From: Bradymonas sediminis
Lineage (GTDB): Bacteria > Myxococcota_A > Bradymonadia > Bradymonadales > Bradymonadaceae
Direction of reading: 5' to 3'
Assembly: GCF_003258315.1 (NCBI RefSeq)
Contig: NZ_CP030032.1
Coordinates: forward strand, 3,598,501-3,662,500
Length of the DNA: 64,000 nucleotides
Shown here: positions 1-9,764 of the stretch, in pieces
Numbering within the stretch: position 1 is the stretch's first letter
Layout of the letters: every line of letters begins with the position of its first letter
Notes under the pieces: generated by a model
Database searches by the model: none
Told to the model about the DNA's origin: nothing
The model's input: only the letters and a program-made list of their open reading frames with translations
Program-made: the position numbers and the translations under genes

Positions 1-782
1 ACGCCGCCGCCGAGCCCCTTGGCCAGGGTCACGATATCGGGGCGCACGTCGGCGGCCTCATGGGCGAAGAATTTGCCGGTACGCCCGACCCCGGTTTGAA
101 TCTCGTCGAAGATCAGCAGCGCGCCGTTATCATCGCAGAGCTTGCGAAGTCCGCGCAGAAACTCGGCATCGGCCGGGTTCACGCCGCCCTCGCCCTGGAT
201 GGGCTCGATCAGCACGGCGGCGGTGTTGGGGCCGACCTTGGAGGCGACGTCCTCGAGGTTATTATATTCGGCGTAGTCGAAGCCTGGGAGCATGGGCTCA
301 AAGCCGGCGTGGTATTTGGGCTGACCGGTCGCCGCCAGCGCGCCCATCGTGCGGCCGTGGAATGATTTGAGCATCGAGACGATGCCATACTTTTCGGGCT
401 TCCCGACGACCACATTCTGATAGCGCCGGGCGAGCTTAATGGCCGACTCGACGGCCTCGGTGCCGGAGTTGCACAGAAAGACCCGGTCGGCAAAAGAGCG
501 CGCGCACAGCGTGTCGACCAGCTCAATTTGCTCGGCGCTATAATAGAGGTTTGACACGTGCATCAGCCGCTCGACCTGGTCGCGCAGCGCGGCGGTGAGT
601 CGTGGATGATTATACCCCAGCGAGGTCACCGCGATGCCGGCGACAAAGTCGAGATATTTATTGCCGTCGCGGTCATATATCCAGACGCCTTCGCCATGAT
701 CGAGGATCATGCGCGCGGGCGAGAAAGTAGAGGATCCATGCCGGTCACCGGCTTCAAGTAACTCTTGGGTCGTACGTGTCAT
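1..782 (-). CDS. argD: Acetylornithine aminotransferase, 3' end cut off by window edge
   Basis: Class III PLP-dependent aminotransferase. ArgD converts N-acetylornithine and 2-oxoglutarate to N-acetylglutamate semialdehyde and glutamate in arginine synthesis, and some homologues also act in lysine synthesis. About 260 N-terminal codons are present. I see the substrate-domain start YLDFVAGIAVTSLGYNHP, the PLP phosphate-binding segment NSGTEAVESAIKLAR, FHGRTMGALAATG, the cofactor aspartate in LLIFDEIQTGVGRTG, and the Schiff-base lysine in LAKGLGGG at about residue 255, right at the window edge. The ATG at 782 is the first in frame before the conserved region. It lies about 90 bp downstream of hslU on the same strand and may be its own unit. 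The call as ArgD rather than a succinylornithine or GABA aminotransferase rests on these motifs alone. Confidence 0.85.
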   Translation of the reverse strand, partial: MTRTTQELLEAGDRHGSSTFSPARMILDHGEGVWIYDRDGNKYLDFVAGIAVTSLGYNHPRLTAALRDQVERLMHVSNLYYSAEQIELVDTLCARSFADRVFLCNSGTEAVESAIKLARRYQNVVVGKPEKYGIVSMLKSFHGRTMGALAATGQPKYHAGFEPMLPGFDYAEYNNLEDVASKVGPNTAAVLIEPIQGEGGVNPADAEFLRGLRKLCDDNGALLIFDEIQTGVGRTGKFFAHEAADVRPDIVTLAKGLGGG

Positions 783-875
783 GAGCGACTTACCTTGAAG
801 AAAATCTGAACGAATACGAGCGCCTCTTCGGGCACTCATCGGGTCGAATTAGAGATAATTTTGAGACGAATCAGC

Positions 876-2273
876 TCAGAGAATATAGCGGCTTAGGTCT
901 TCGTTTTCGAGAATGCCTTCGAGCTTTTCGCGCACATAATCTGCTGTAATTTGCACGTTCATATCCTCCATGTCTGGGGCCTCGAATGCAAGCTCCTCAA
1001 ACACCTGTTCCATGATTGTGTGCAGACGTCGAGCGCCAATATTCTCAAGATTATTATTCACCCGAAACGCCATCTCGGCGATCGTGTCGATCGCCTCATC
1101 GTCGAACCCGATCTCGAGCCCCTCGGGCTTAAGCAGCGCGGTATATTGGCGCGTCAGGCTATTCTGCGGCTCGGTGAGGATGCGGCGGAAGTCCTGCTGG
1201 GTCAGGCTGGTGAGCTCGACGCGGATGGGGAAGCGCCCCTGCAGCTCCGGGATGAGGTCGGAGGGCTTGGAGACGTGGAAGGCGCCGGCGGCGATAAAGA
1301 GGATATGGTCGGTCTTCACGATCCCGTGCTTGGTGCTCACCGAGGAGCCCTCGACGATCGGCAGAAGATCGCGCTGGACCCCCTCGCGCGAGACATCCGG
1401 GCCGCTGGAGGACTCGCGCCCGGCGATCTTATCGAGCTCATCCAGAAAGATGATGCCGCCCTGGGTGGTGCGCTCAAGCGCCTCGGAGATCACGTGGTCC
1501 ATGTCGATCAGGCGCGAGGACTCCTCGTTGATCAACAGGCGCATCGCCTCGCCGACCTTGACGCGTTTTTGCTTGCGCCGCTCGGGGAAGATATTGCCGA
1601 GCACCCCGCCCAGGTTCATCTGCTCCATGCCGGGCTGTTTGGAGAACATATCCGCCATCGGGTTATGGGTCTCGGCGACGTCGACCTCGACATATTCCTG
1701 GTCCAGCTCCCCGTCGCGCAGCCTGCGCCGAAGCAGCTCGCGCTCATCGAGCGGCCCCTCGTCGCTCTGCATCACCCCGTCGACCCCGGCGATAAAGGTC
1801 TTGCGGTCCTCGTCGCGCTCGTCGAGCGGGCGGCGCGGGGCGGCGCGGCCTTTGAGCTGCTCCAGGATGCGGTCCTCGGCGGCCTCGCGCGCCCGCAGTT
1901 CCACCTTCGCCTCGGCCTCGGCCTTGACCAGGTTAATCCCCAGGTCGAGCAGGTCGCGCACCATCGACTCGACGTCGCGCCCGACATAGCCGACCTCGGT
2001 GAATTTGGAGGCCTCCACCTTCAAAAAAGGCGCGCGCGCCAGGCGCGCCAGGCGCCGCGCGATCTCGGTCTTACCGACGCCGGTCGGCCCGATCATGATG
2101 ATATTTTTGGGCATGATCTCGTCGCGCAACTCATCGCCGACCTGCTGGCGGCGCCACCGGTTGCGCAGGGCGACCGCCACCGCGCGTTTGGCGGCGCGTT
2201 GCCCGACGATAAAGCGGTCGAGCTCAGCGACAATTTCTCGAGGGGTAAGGTCTTGCTCTCGGTCAAATTCCAT
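876..2273 (-). CDS. hslU: HslU, ATPase and unfoldase of the HslUV protease
   Basis: AAA+ hexamer that unfolds substrates and feeds them to HslV in the cytoplasm. The 465-residue protein is close to the usual length. Visible motifs are the N-terminal LTPREIVAELDRFIVGQ, Walker A GPTGVGKT at residues 62-69, the pore motif GYVG at 95-98, Walker B GIIFLDELDKI, and the family C-terminus ending LSRYIL, which docks into HslV. The charged I-domain lies between roughly residues 110 and 240. The gene starts 25 bp after the hslV stop on the same strand, so the two are almost certainly co-transcribed. Confidence 0.97.
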   Translation of the reverse strand: MEFDREQDLTPREIVAELDRFIVGQRAAKRAVAVALRNRWRRQQVGDELRDEIMPKNIIMIGPTGVGKTEIARRLARLARAPFLKVEASKFTEVGYVGRDVESMVRDLLDLGINLVKAEAEAKVELRAREAAEDRILEQLKGRAAPRRPLDERDEDRKTFIAGVDGVMQSDEGPLDERELLRRRLRDGELDQEYVEVDVAETHNPMADMFSKQPGMEQMNLGGVLGNIFPERRKQKRVKVGEAMRLLINEESSRLIDMDHVISEALERTTQGGIIFLDELDKIAGRESSSGPDVSREGVQRDLLPIVEGSSVSTKHGIVKTDHILFIAAGAFHVSKPSDLIPELQGRFPIRVELTSLTQQDFRRILTEPQNSLTRQYTALLKPEGLEIGFDDEAIDTIAEMAFRVNNNLENIGARRLHTIMEQVFEELAFEAPDMEDMNVQITADYVREKLEGILENEDLSRYIL

Positions 2274-2298
2274 CGGATTTCTACTCGATCAACGGAAA

Positions 2299-2844
2299 TT
2301 AGGACTTATCAGAATTCAACTCTTCGACGCTCAGGTGCGTATTGGTGAAGACGCAGATCTCGGCGGCCACCTGCATGGCGGCCTCGGCGATCTCGCGGGC
2401 GCTCATCTCGGTGTGGCGCACCAGCGCGCGCGCTGCCGACAGCGCGTAGGTGCCGCCGCTGCCGATGGCGATAACGCCTTCTTCGGGCTCGATCACATCG
2501 CCCGCCCCGCTGATCATCAGCGTGGTCTCACGGTCGGCCGCGATCAACAGGGCCTCCAATTGGCGCAGCATCTTGTCGGTGCGCCAGTCCTTGGCCAGCT
2601 CCACCGCCGCCCGGGTGAGGTTGCCATTATAGCTCTGGAGCTTGGCGTCCAACTTCTCGTAGAGGGTCATCGCGTCGGCGGTCGATCCGGCGAACCCGCA
2701 CAGCACATTGCCACTATGAAGCCGGCGCAGCTTACACGCGCTCCCCTTCATAATGATCTTCTCGCCCATGGTGACCTGCCCGTCCCCGGCGAGCACCACG
2801 CTCGAGCCGCGACGAACACAGATAATTGTGGTGGCATCAAACAT
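2299..2844 (-). CDS. hslV: HslV, threonine peptidase of the HslUV protease
   Basis: Proteasome-like peptidase subunit (family T1) that degrades substrates unfolded by HslU. The mature nucleophile should be the first threonine of TTIICVRRG, followed by [12 protein letters not shown] and the family segment [14 protein letters not shown]. The frame also opens at an ATG at 2859, but I prefer the ATG at 2844 because an AGGAAA ribosome site precedes it at good spacing. This leaves a four-residue leader (Met-Phe-Asp-Ala) to be removed before the catalytic Thr, rather than just Met as in E. coli. About 181 residues, normal for the family. It sits between xerC and hslU. Confidence 0.95.
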   Translation of the reverse strand: MFDATTIICVRRGSSVVLAGDGQVTMGEKIIMKGSACKLRRLHSGNVLCGFAGSTADAMTLYEKLDAKLQSYNGNLTRAAVELAKDWRTDKMLRQLEALLIAADRETTLMISGAGDVIEPEEGVIAIGSGGTYALSAARALVRHTEMSAREIAEAAMQVAAEICVFTNTHLSVEELNSDKS

Positions 2845-3044
2845 CGCTTTCCTAAGCATTAGATTTTAGATTCGGCGCGGCGGCCAAAGCCAGGCCGGGC
2901 CGGGCCGATATGCGCCCATGCGACGCAGCATTCTTGCCCGAAGGCACACCGGCGAAAGCTAGACACGACGGGCGAAAAGGCGAGCCATCGGCGGCGGAAA
3001 TTTTCAGGCATCCTCGCGGCCCTCCAACCCGCGAATCCAGCGCC

Positions 3045-3965
3045 TCACTGCTCCTCCGCTCCCGCGCGCTTCGCCAGCGGATGCGCCTGGTCGTAGACCT
3101 CCATCAGGCGGTCAACCGACACATGGGTATAGCGCTGGGTGGTGGCGAGGTTGGCGTGGCCGAGCAACTCCTGGATGGCGCGCAGATCGGCGCCCGAGTC
3201 GAGCAGATGCGTCGCATAGGAATGGCGCAGCCCGTGCGGCGTGATGCTCGTGTCGAGCCCCGCGCGCACCAGATAATCCTTAAAGAGCCGGCGCAGGCTC
3301 CGACTGCTCAGTCGACCGCCCCGATAATTCAAAAACAGCGCCCCCGGCGGCGTCTCACCCGACACCAACTCCATGCGCCGGCTCAGGTAGGTCTTGAGCG
3401 CGCGCGCAGCCTTTCGCCCCAGCGGAATCTCGCGCTCCTTATCGCCCTTACCGATGGTGCGCACCCACTTCTGCTCAAAGTCGATGTCTTTAATATCCAG
3501 CCCGACCAGCTCCGAGGCGCGCAGCCCGCAGCCATACCCGAGCTCCCAGGCGGCCATATCGCGCACCCCGAGCGCGTTATCCGGCGCGTGGCTGTCAAGC
3601 AGATGAAAGATCTCGTCGACGTTTAGATAGTTGCGCAGCGGCGTGGAGACCTTCGGGCCGGTCAGCAGGGAGGCGAGGTTTTCGTGGGTATAATCTTTTT
3701 TGGCCAGAAAGGACCAAAAGGAGCGCAACGCGGAGATCTTGCGCGCGATCGAACTCGCCTCATTCTCCTCGAAGCGCCCGGCGACGAAGCCGCGCAGGTG
3801 GCGCAGCTCCAGCGCCTTGATGTCCGGGTCTTCGGCCCCGTGGGCCTCTTCGAGGTATTGGGCAAATTGGGCCAGATCGCTCGAATACGCCCGCAGCGTC
3901 TCGGGGCTCGCGCCGCGCTCGGCCTGCAGATAACTCAAAAACTCGTCGATTCGCTCAGCCAGCAT
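3045..3965 (-). CDS. xerC: Tyrosine recombinase, XerC type
   Basis: Site-specific recombinase of the Xer family, which resolves chromosome dimers at dif. The N-terminal SAM-like core-binding domain begins IDEFLSYLQAERGASPETLRAYSSDL. The catalytic domain shows the first arginine in GLRASELVGLDI, the HGLRHSYATHLLDSGADL box (His and Arg), the GHANLATTQRYTHV box (second His and nucleophilic Tyr) and the intervening lysine region VRTIGKGDKEREIPLG. The 306-residue length is typical. It lies 48 bp downstream of rel and 200 bp upstream of hslV, matching the xerC-hslV-hslU order known in other phyla. XerC versus XerD cannot be settled by eye, but the hslVU neighbourhood favours XerC. Confidence 0.93.
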   Translation of the reverse strand: MLAERIDEFLSYLQAERGASPETLRAYSSDLAQFAQYLEEAHGAEDPDIKALELRHLRGFVAGRFEENEASSIARKISALRSFWSFLAKKDYTHENLASLLTGPKVSTPLRNYLNVDEIFHLLDSHAPDNALGVRDMAAWELGYGCGLRASELVGLDIKDIDFEQKWVRTIGKGDKEREIPLGRKAARALKTYLSRRMELVSGETPPGALFLNYRGGRLSSRSLRRLFKDYLVRAGLDTSITPHGLRHSYATHLLDSGADLRAIQELLGHANLATTQRYTHVSVDRLMEVYDQAHPLAKRAGAEEQ

Positions 3966-4013
3966 AAGTGGTGTCTCGGCGGAATGAACTGATTTCAGCG
4001 CGGGGCGGCGAAA

Positions 4014-6212
4014 CTACGCGCGCTCGACCCGATAGACACCCTTGAGCTTCTCGATATTTCGCATCGCCCGCCTAAGCTGCTCGGCGTTGCTGACCATGAC
4101 CTCGAAGGTGTTGACCGCGCGCTTCTCGTCGGTGGTGACGCAGTGGGCCTGCTTGATATTGACGCCGGCGGCCTGGAAGGACTGCCCCATATTCGCCAGA
4201 AGCCCGGGCTTGTCGGTGCAATAGACCCGGATTTTGACCGGACGACGCGCCTTGGAGTGCTCGCTGGCGGCCTGAGAATCCCAGCTCACGTCGATAAGAC
4301 GCTCGGGCTCCAGGTGGGCCATCCTCGGGCAGCTTCGCTGGTGCACCGACAGGCCGCGCCCGCGGGTGACAAAGCCGACGATATCGTCGCCGGGCACCGG
4401 GGAGCAGCATTTGGCGTAATTGACCAGAATATCGTCGATCCCATTGAGCGTGACCCCGGGGCTCTGCGGGGTCGCGCGGGTGGTGATCTTCTCCCAGATC
4501 TGGCCGATCTTGGAGTCCTTCTTCTTGGGCGTCTCCTCCTCGACCTCTTCGGTGGGGAACAGCTTCTCGACCACATGCTCGGGCTGGGCTTTGCCGTAGC
4601 CGATGTCGGCGAGCATCTCGTCGATGGAGGCAAATTTGCTCTTCTCGGCGACCTCTTCCAGGGTGCCATTTCGCTCGACGGCGGCGAAGTTCGTGCCGAA
4701 TTTTTTGAGCTGCCGGTTGAGCAACTCACGGCCCAACTCGCGGCTGCGCTCGCGCTGCTCTTCGCGCACCGATTTGCGGATCTTGGTCTGCGCGCGCCCC
4801 GTCTTGACGAACTCGAGCCAATCCTTGTTGGGCTTCTGATTTTTGTTGGTGATGACCTCGACGATGTCGCCGTTTTTAAGCTCGTGGCGCAGCGGCACCA
4901 TCTGCCCGTTGACCTTGGCCCCGGCGCAGTGATGGCCGACCTCGGAGTGAATCGCGTAGGCGAAGTCCACGCAGGTCGCGCCGCTGGGGAATTCCATGAC
5001 GTCGCCGCCCGGGGTGAACACGAATACCTCGTCGTGGAACAGGTCGATCTTGACCTGCTCCAAAAACTCGCGCGGGTCCTCCAGGTCCTGGTGCTCCTCC
5101 ATCAGACGATGGAGCCAGGCAAATTTCTGGTCGTCCTTATCCGGGACCGCCTTCCCCTCTTTATAGAGCCAATGCGCCGCGATACCTTCCTCGGCGATTT
5201 TATGCATATGCTCGGTGCGGATCTGCACCTCAATGCGCTCCTGATACGGGCCGATGACCGAGGTATGCAGCGACTGGTACCCGTTGGGTTTGGGGATGGC
5301 GATATAGTCTTTGAAGCGCCCGGGAATCGGCTTCCAGAGGTTATGCACCAGGCCGAGCGCCTCGTAGCATTTTGCCTTATCCTGGATGATCGTGCGGAAC
5401 CCCAGCACATCAAAAACCTGCTCAAATTCAATCTGTTGCTGGCGCATCTTCAAAAAGATACTCCAGAAGTTCTTCGGGCGGCCGTCGATCTTTGCGACGA
5501 TGCCATTCTCGCGGAACAGCTCGTCGAGGATATGAATAACCTCACGAATGAAGTTCTCGCGCTCGCGTTTTTTCGACGCCACCTTCTCGGCGATCTCATA
5601 ATAAGATTCGGGGTAAAGATAGCGAAAAGACAGGTCCTGCAGCTCGGTCTTGAGCCAATGGATGCCGAGGCGATGGGCCAGCGGCGCGTAGATATCCATC
5701 GTCTCCTGGGCGATGCGCTCCTGCTTCTCGGCCGGCATATATTTGAGGGTGCGCATATTATGCAGGCGGTCGGCCAGCTTCAGCAGGATGACCCGCAAGT
5801 CGCGCGACATCGCGATGATCATCTTGCGGATATTCTCCGCCTGATGCTCCTCACGCGTGTTGAACTCAAATTTCGACAGCTTCGTGACCCCGTCGACCAA
5901 GAAGGCGACGTCGTCGCCGAACATCTCGGTCAACTCTTCGACCGTGGTCTCGCTATCCTCGACCGTGTCGTGCAAAAGCCCGGCGACCAGACTGGAGACG
6001 TCCAGGCGCAGCTCGGCGATGAGGTCCATCACCTCCAGCGGGTGCGACATATAGGGCTCGCCAGATTTGCGCGTCTGCCCCTCGTGCATATCGGAGGCGA
6101 AGCGAAACGCCCGGCGCAACATATCGATATCGGCGTCGGGTAGATAACGCCGAATTTTCTTAATAATGGTATTAAGTCGCGTCTCAAGCTGCATATTGTG
6201 CCCATGCTTCAT
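4014..6212 (-). CDS. rel: Bifunctional (p)ppGpp synthetase/hydrolase (Rel/SpoT family)
   Basis: Makes and degrades the stringent-response alarmone. The HD hydrolase domain shows its metal ligands as MHEGQ (His53), SHPLEV (His67) and LLHDTVED (His91, Asp92), so hydrolysis should be intact. The synthetase domain shows RFKDYIAIPKPNGYQSLHT and EVQIRTEHMHKIAEEG, so synthesis should also be active. A TGS domain follows (VFVFTPGGDVMEFPSG), then a conserved-cysteine/zinc-finger region with CCSPVPGDDI, and a C-terminal ACT domain ending near LKGVYRVERA. The 732-residue length fits long Rel/SpoT proteins. The ATG at 6212 has an AGGG site about seven bases upstream; the second ATG six codons in cannot be excluded. 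Confidence 0.96.
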   Translation of the reverse strand: MKHGHNMQLETRLNTIIKKIRRYLPDADIDMLRRAFRFASDMHEGQTRKSGEPYMSHPLEVMDLIAELRLDVSSLVAGLLHDTVEDSETTVEELTEMFGDDVAFLVDGVTKLSKFEFNTREEHQAENIRKMIIAMSRDLRVILLKLADRLHNMRTLKYMPAEKQERIAQETMDIYAPLAHRLGIHWLKTELQDLSFRYLYPESYYEIAEKVASKKRERENFIREVIHILDELFRENGIVAKIDGRPKNFWSIFLKMRQQQIEFEQVFDVLGFRTIIQDKAKCYEALGLVHNLWKPIPGRFKDYIAIPKPNGYQSLHTSVIGPYQERIEVQIRTEHMHKIAEEGIAAHWLYKEGKAVPDKDDQKFAWLHRLMEEHQDLEDPREFLEQVKIDLFHDEVFVFTPGGDVMEFPSGATCVDFAYAIHSEVGHHCAGAKVNGQMVPLRHELKNGDIVEVITNKNQKPNKDWLEFVKTGRAQTKIRKSVREEQRERSRELGRELLNRQLKKFGTNFAAVERNGTLEEVAEKSKFASIDEMLADIGYGKAQPEHVVEKLFPTEEVEEETPKKKDSKIGQIWEKITTRATPQSPGVTLNGIDDILVNYAKCCSPVPGDDIVGFVTRGRGLSVHQRSCPRMAHLEPERLIDVSWDSQAASEHSKARRPVKIRVYCTDKPGLLANMGQSFQAAGVNIKQAHCVTTDEKRAVNTFEVMVSNAEQLRRAMRNIEKLKGVYRVERA

Positions 6213-6467
6213 ATATCTACCCTAACCGCCCGATGAAAAATCACGCCCGCCACCGCACTACCTACGAATAACAACCCAAGCCCCCCCGATATTCAAACCC
6301 CGCGGTGCGCTTTCAAACACGCAAATTCCGCATGCCCAACGGCATCTCGACGCCGAAACTCAATTTCGTGGAGATTTTGGCCATGAAGAAACCACCGCCT
6401 GTGGAACAATAACGGACAACGATATATCGGGCAACAAAATGATTTTTTTAGCAGAGACGAAAATCGT

Positions 6468-6491
6468 GCGCGCCCGGGGGGGTGGGCGCGC
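6468..6491. repeat. 8-bp inverted repeat with G-rich loop
   Basis: The arms GCGCGCCC (6468-6475) and GGGCGCGC (6484-6491) are perfectly complementary and flank the loop GGGGGGGT. No T-tract follows on either side, so it does not look like an intrinsic terminator. It lies in the divergent rel/usp control region. Confidence 0.55.
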
Positions 6492-6591
6492 GCCGGTGTT
6501 TGCCCCGGCGTCAATGATCTAGCGCATCGCGCCAGCGCGCCAGGATAGCCCCTCACGCGTGCTGCGCAGCGCGGCTAGAGCGCAACTCAAG

Positions 6592-6620
6592 TTGACCTTA
6601 TCCGCCCGCTCACGTACATA
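6592..6620 (+). promoter_or_regulatory. Candidate sigma-70 promoter for usp
   Basis: TTGACC (6592-6597) and TACATA (6615-6620) are separated by 17 bp, and the usp start lies about 55 bp further on. Found by eye only. Confidence 0.45.
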
Positions 6621-6675
6621 TTCGGGGGCGAAGCACGTCAATTTATCGAATCAGCTAATGAGCGAGGTTAAGGCT

Positions 6676-7566
6676 ATGAATGGTACATCAATTGTCCTGG
6701 CAACCGATCTTTCCGACGCAAGTGTTGAGGCTGCGCGCTGGGCGCAAGAGGCCAGCGAGCGCCTTAATCTGCCGGTAACGGTCATTTATGTCGTGTCGAT
6801 CAGCGTGGCGAACTGGGCCACCGGCGCCTACGACGTCCTTGAGACCCCCGCCATTATGGAAGATTCGCGCGCGAAAGTCTCGGATTGGTACGCCGAGGCG
6901 ACGGGCAAAGCGCCGGCAGAGTCGCGCGTCCTGGTCGGCCATATCCCGGTGCAGATTCGCCAGGAGACCGAGAAAATCGACGCCGCGATGCTCGTGCTCG
7001 CGACCTCGGCCAAGACGCGCTGGAAGCAATTCTTCCTCGGCTCGACCGCTCAGTCGCTGGCGCATGTCCCGCCCTGCCCGGTCATCCTGGTGCGCCCCGA
7101 AGAAGAGATGGGCTCGACCACGGTCAAAGAGATCGCGGTCGGCATCGACTTCTCGAGCAACTCGATCGACGCCCTCGCCCACAGCGCCGCCCACGCGCGC
7201 GCCGCCGGCGCCAAGATCCATCTGGTCCACGCCGGCAAATCGCCCAAGTTCATGCTCGGCCTTGAGCACCTGCCCGAAGAGGTGATCCAGACCGACTACC
7301 AAAAGTGGGCCACCGAGCAGATGAATGACTTCATCGGCGCGCACGCAGACAAGCTCGAAGGCATCGAGATCGAGACCCATATCCTGGAGGATTACCCCTC
7401 CCACGGCCTGCTCGAGTTCACCGAGTCCAACGAAGTCGATATGCTCGTGGTCGGGCGCACCGGACACTCCAGCCTGATCAGCGACACCGTCGGTGACGTG
7501 CTCCTTAAAGTGTTGCAGTCGGTCCCGACCACGACCTGCATCGTGCCGGCCGAACCGGCCGAATAG
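6676..7566 (+). CDS. Universal stress protein with two tandem Usp domains
   Basis: Cytoplasmic Usp-family protein, usually an ATP-binding stress protein. The first domain runs from TSIVLATDLSDASVEAARWA to about residue 145, ending SLAHVPPCPVILV. The second starts EIAVGIDFSSNSIDALAHS and ends VPTTTCIVP. The ATP-binding loop is clear in the second domain (VVGRTGHSSLISDTVGDVLL), and a variant loop is seen in the first (LATSAKTRWKQFFLGSTAQ). The frame is open from 6559 and an ATG lies at 6658, but the ATG at 6676 is preceded by GAGG at nine bases and starts just before the first conserved strand. It is divergent from rel, which suits a shared stress response. Confidence 0.88.
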   Translation: MNGTSIVLATDLSDASVEAARWAQEASERLNLPVTVIYVVSISVANWATGAYDVLETPAIMEDSRAKVSDWYAEATGKAPAESRVLVGHIPVQIRQETEKIDAAMLVLATSAKTRWKQFFLGSTAQSLAHVPPCPVILVRPEEEMGSTTVKEIAVGIDFSSNSIDALAHSAAHARAAGAKIHLVHAGKSPKFMLGLEHLPEEVIQTDYQKWATEQMNDFIGAHADKLEGIEIETHILEDYPSHGLLEFTESNEVDMLVVGRTGHSSLISDTVGDVLLKVLQSVPTTTCIVPAEPAE

Positions 7567-7644
7567 CACCGAGTTTCGGCGTCACGGCGGCCTCGCCGTG
7601 ACGCCTGAGCACCCCACATATTTTGCCAGCGAGTTGTACGGAAA

Positions 7645-9035
7645 ATGCAGAACGATATGCCCGACGCGGCCCAAAAGGCCGAGGAGCTTTCTCGGCTCAT
7701 CCATAAGAGCAAATCTGGCAAAAAGTGGCGCTGGATCATCGGCGGCATCGTCCTGGCGGCGATTGCCGCCGCTGTCTTTTTGAAGCTCACCGCCGAACCC
7801 GAGCCGCGCGCCTGGGTCACCGAGCCGATCAAGCGCGGCGACCTGCAGCTCACCGCCACGGCCACCGGCGACCTCAAGCCCAAACGCACCGTGACCATCG
7901 GCGCGGAGACCTCCGGGCAGATCCTATCGGTCGAAGTCAAAGCAAATGACACGGTCAGCAAAGGCCAGGTCCTGCTGCGCTTTGACACCGAGGCCCTCGA
8001 CAATAAATTGCTCCAGGCCAACGCCGCGCTGGCCTCGGCTCGCGCGAACGTGCGCGGCGCCCAGGCGAGTTTGGAGGCCGCGACCCTCGAGCACGAGCGC
8101 ACCGCGACGCTGGCCGAAAAAGACATGGCCTCGCGCAGCGCGCTGGACCAGCGGCGCGCCGAGAAATTGCGCGCCCTGGCCACCCTTGAGGCCAACCGCG
8201 CCAGCGTCGCCCGCGCCCAGGCCGAAGTCGCCGCTGCCAAGACCCAATTGAGCAAGGCCACCATCACCTCGCCCATCGACGGCGTCGTGATGACCCAGAA
8301 CGTCGAGGGCGGAAACACCGTCGCCTCGACCCTGCAAACCCCCGAATTATTTGTGCTGGCCGAAGATCTCAGCCAGATGGAGCTGCATATCGAGGTCGAC
8401 GAGGCCGACATCGGCCTGGTCGAGCCGGGCCAACCCGCCACCTTCAACGTCGACGCCTGGCCGGGGCGCGCGTTCGAGGCCGAGGTGAGCACCGTGTCGC
8501 TGTCGCCGACGGTGGAGCAAAATGTGGTCACCTATACCGTCGAATTGTCGGTCGATAACTCCGAGCGCCTGCTGCGCCCGGGCATGACCGCGACCGCCAC
8601 GATCACCACCGGCACCAACGAAAATGTGCTGCTCGCCCCCAACGCTGCGCTGCGCTTCTCGCCGCCATCCGAAGACGGCGCCGAGAAGTCGGGCGGCTTC
8701 AGCCTGAGCCGGCGCCGTCCGAGCCCGCGCGCGGCCAAGGCCGCCAAATCGCTGTGGGTCCTGCGCGACGGCGAACCCACCGAGGTCCCGGTCAATATCG
8801 GCCCCTCCGACGGACGCTTCACCGAGGTCACGCCCACCGAGGGCGCCCAACTCGAGGATGGCGCCCCCATTATTTTGCGCGAGCAGAAGAATAAAAAAGG
8901 CGCGCCAACGCCGGGCTCAAAAAAGCCGTCGCAAGCCTCTAAAACGAGCGATTCGGAGGATCCAAAGAAACCCACACGCCCCACAAAGAAGACCGCCGAA
9001 GGCGACGAAAATGGCGCGCAGGACCGGGGCCCCAA

Positions 9036-9039
<4 letters not shown>
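7645..9039 (+). CDS. RND-type periplasmic adaptor (HlyD/MacA family membrane fusion protein)
   Basis: Inner-membrane-anchored periplasmic adaptor that links a MacB-type ABC pump to a TolC channel. A short basic N-terminus is followed by one membrane anchor (WRWIIGGIVLAAIAAAVFL, about residues 30-48). Then come the lipoyl half-motif TATGDLKPKRTVTIGAETSG, a long coiled-coil hairpin (about residues 105-200, rich in Ala, Arg and Glu), the second lipoyl half ATITSPIDGVVMTQNVEGG and the beta-barrel domain. The last 55 or so residues form an unusual Lys/Pro/Ser-rich tail. It overlaps the ATPase gene by four bases, so the genes are translationally coupled. Confidence 0.9.

Positions 9040-9760
<721 letters not shown>

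Positions 9761-9764
<4 letters not shown>

Larger units (their letters stand above)
6213..6675. other. Divergent intergenic region between rel and usp
   Basis: No convincing gene lies here. A minus-strand 87-codon frame (6293-6556) has no recognisable domain and an unlikely composition. The region holds a strong GC hairpin (6468-6491) and a likely promoter for usp (6592-6620). It must also carry the rel promoter, which I could not place. Confidence 0.6.

Noticed and set aside
951-2348. 465-codon open frame on the plus strand across hslU
   Set aside because: It is the mirror image of a real GC-rich gene on the minus strand with full HslU motifs.
4143-6143. 666-codon plus-strand frame across rel
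   Set aside because: It lies antisense to the Rel/SpoT gene, which has all expected domains.
6293-6556. 87-codon minus-strand frame between rel and usp
   Set aside because: No domain, no convincing start, and it crosses the control region and the GC hairpin.
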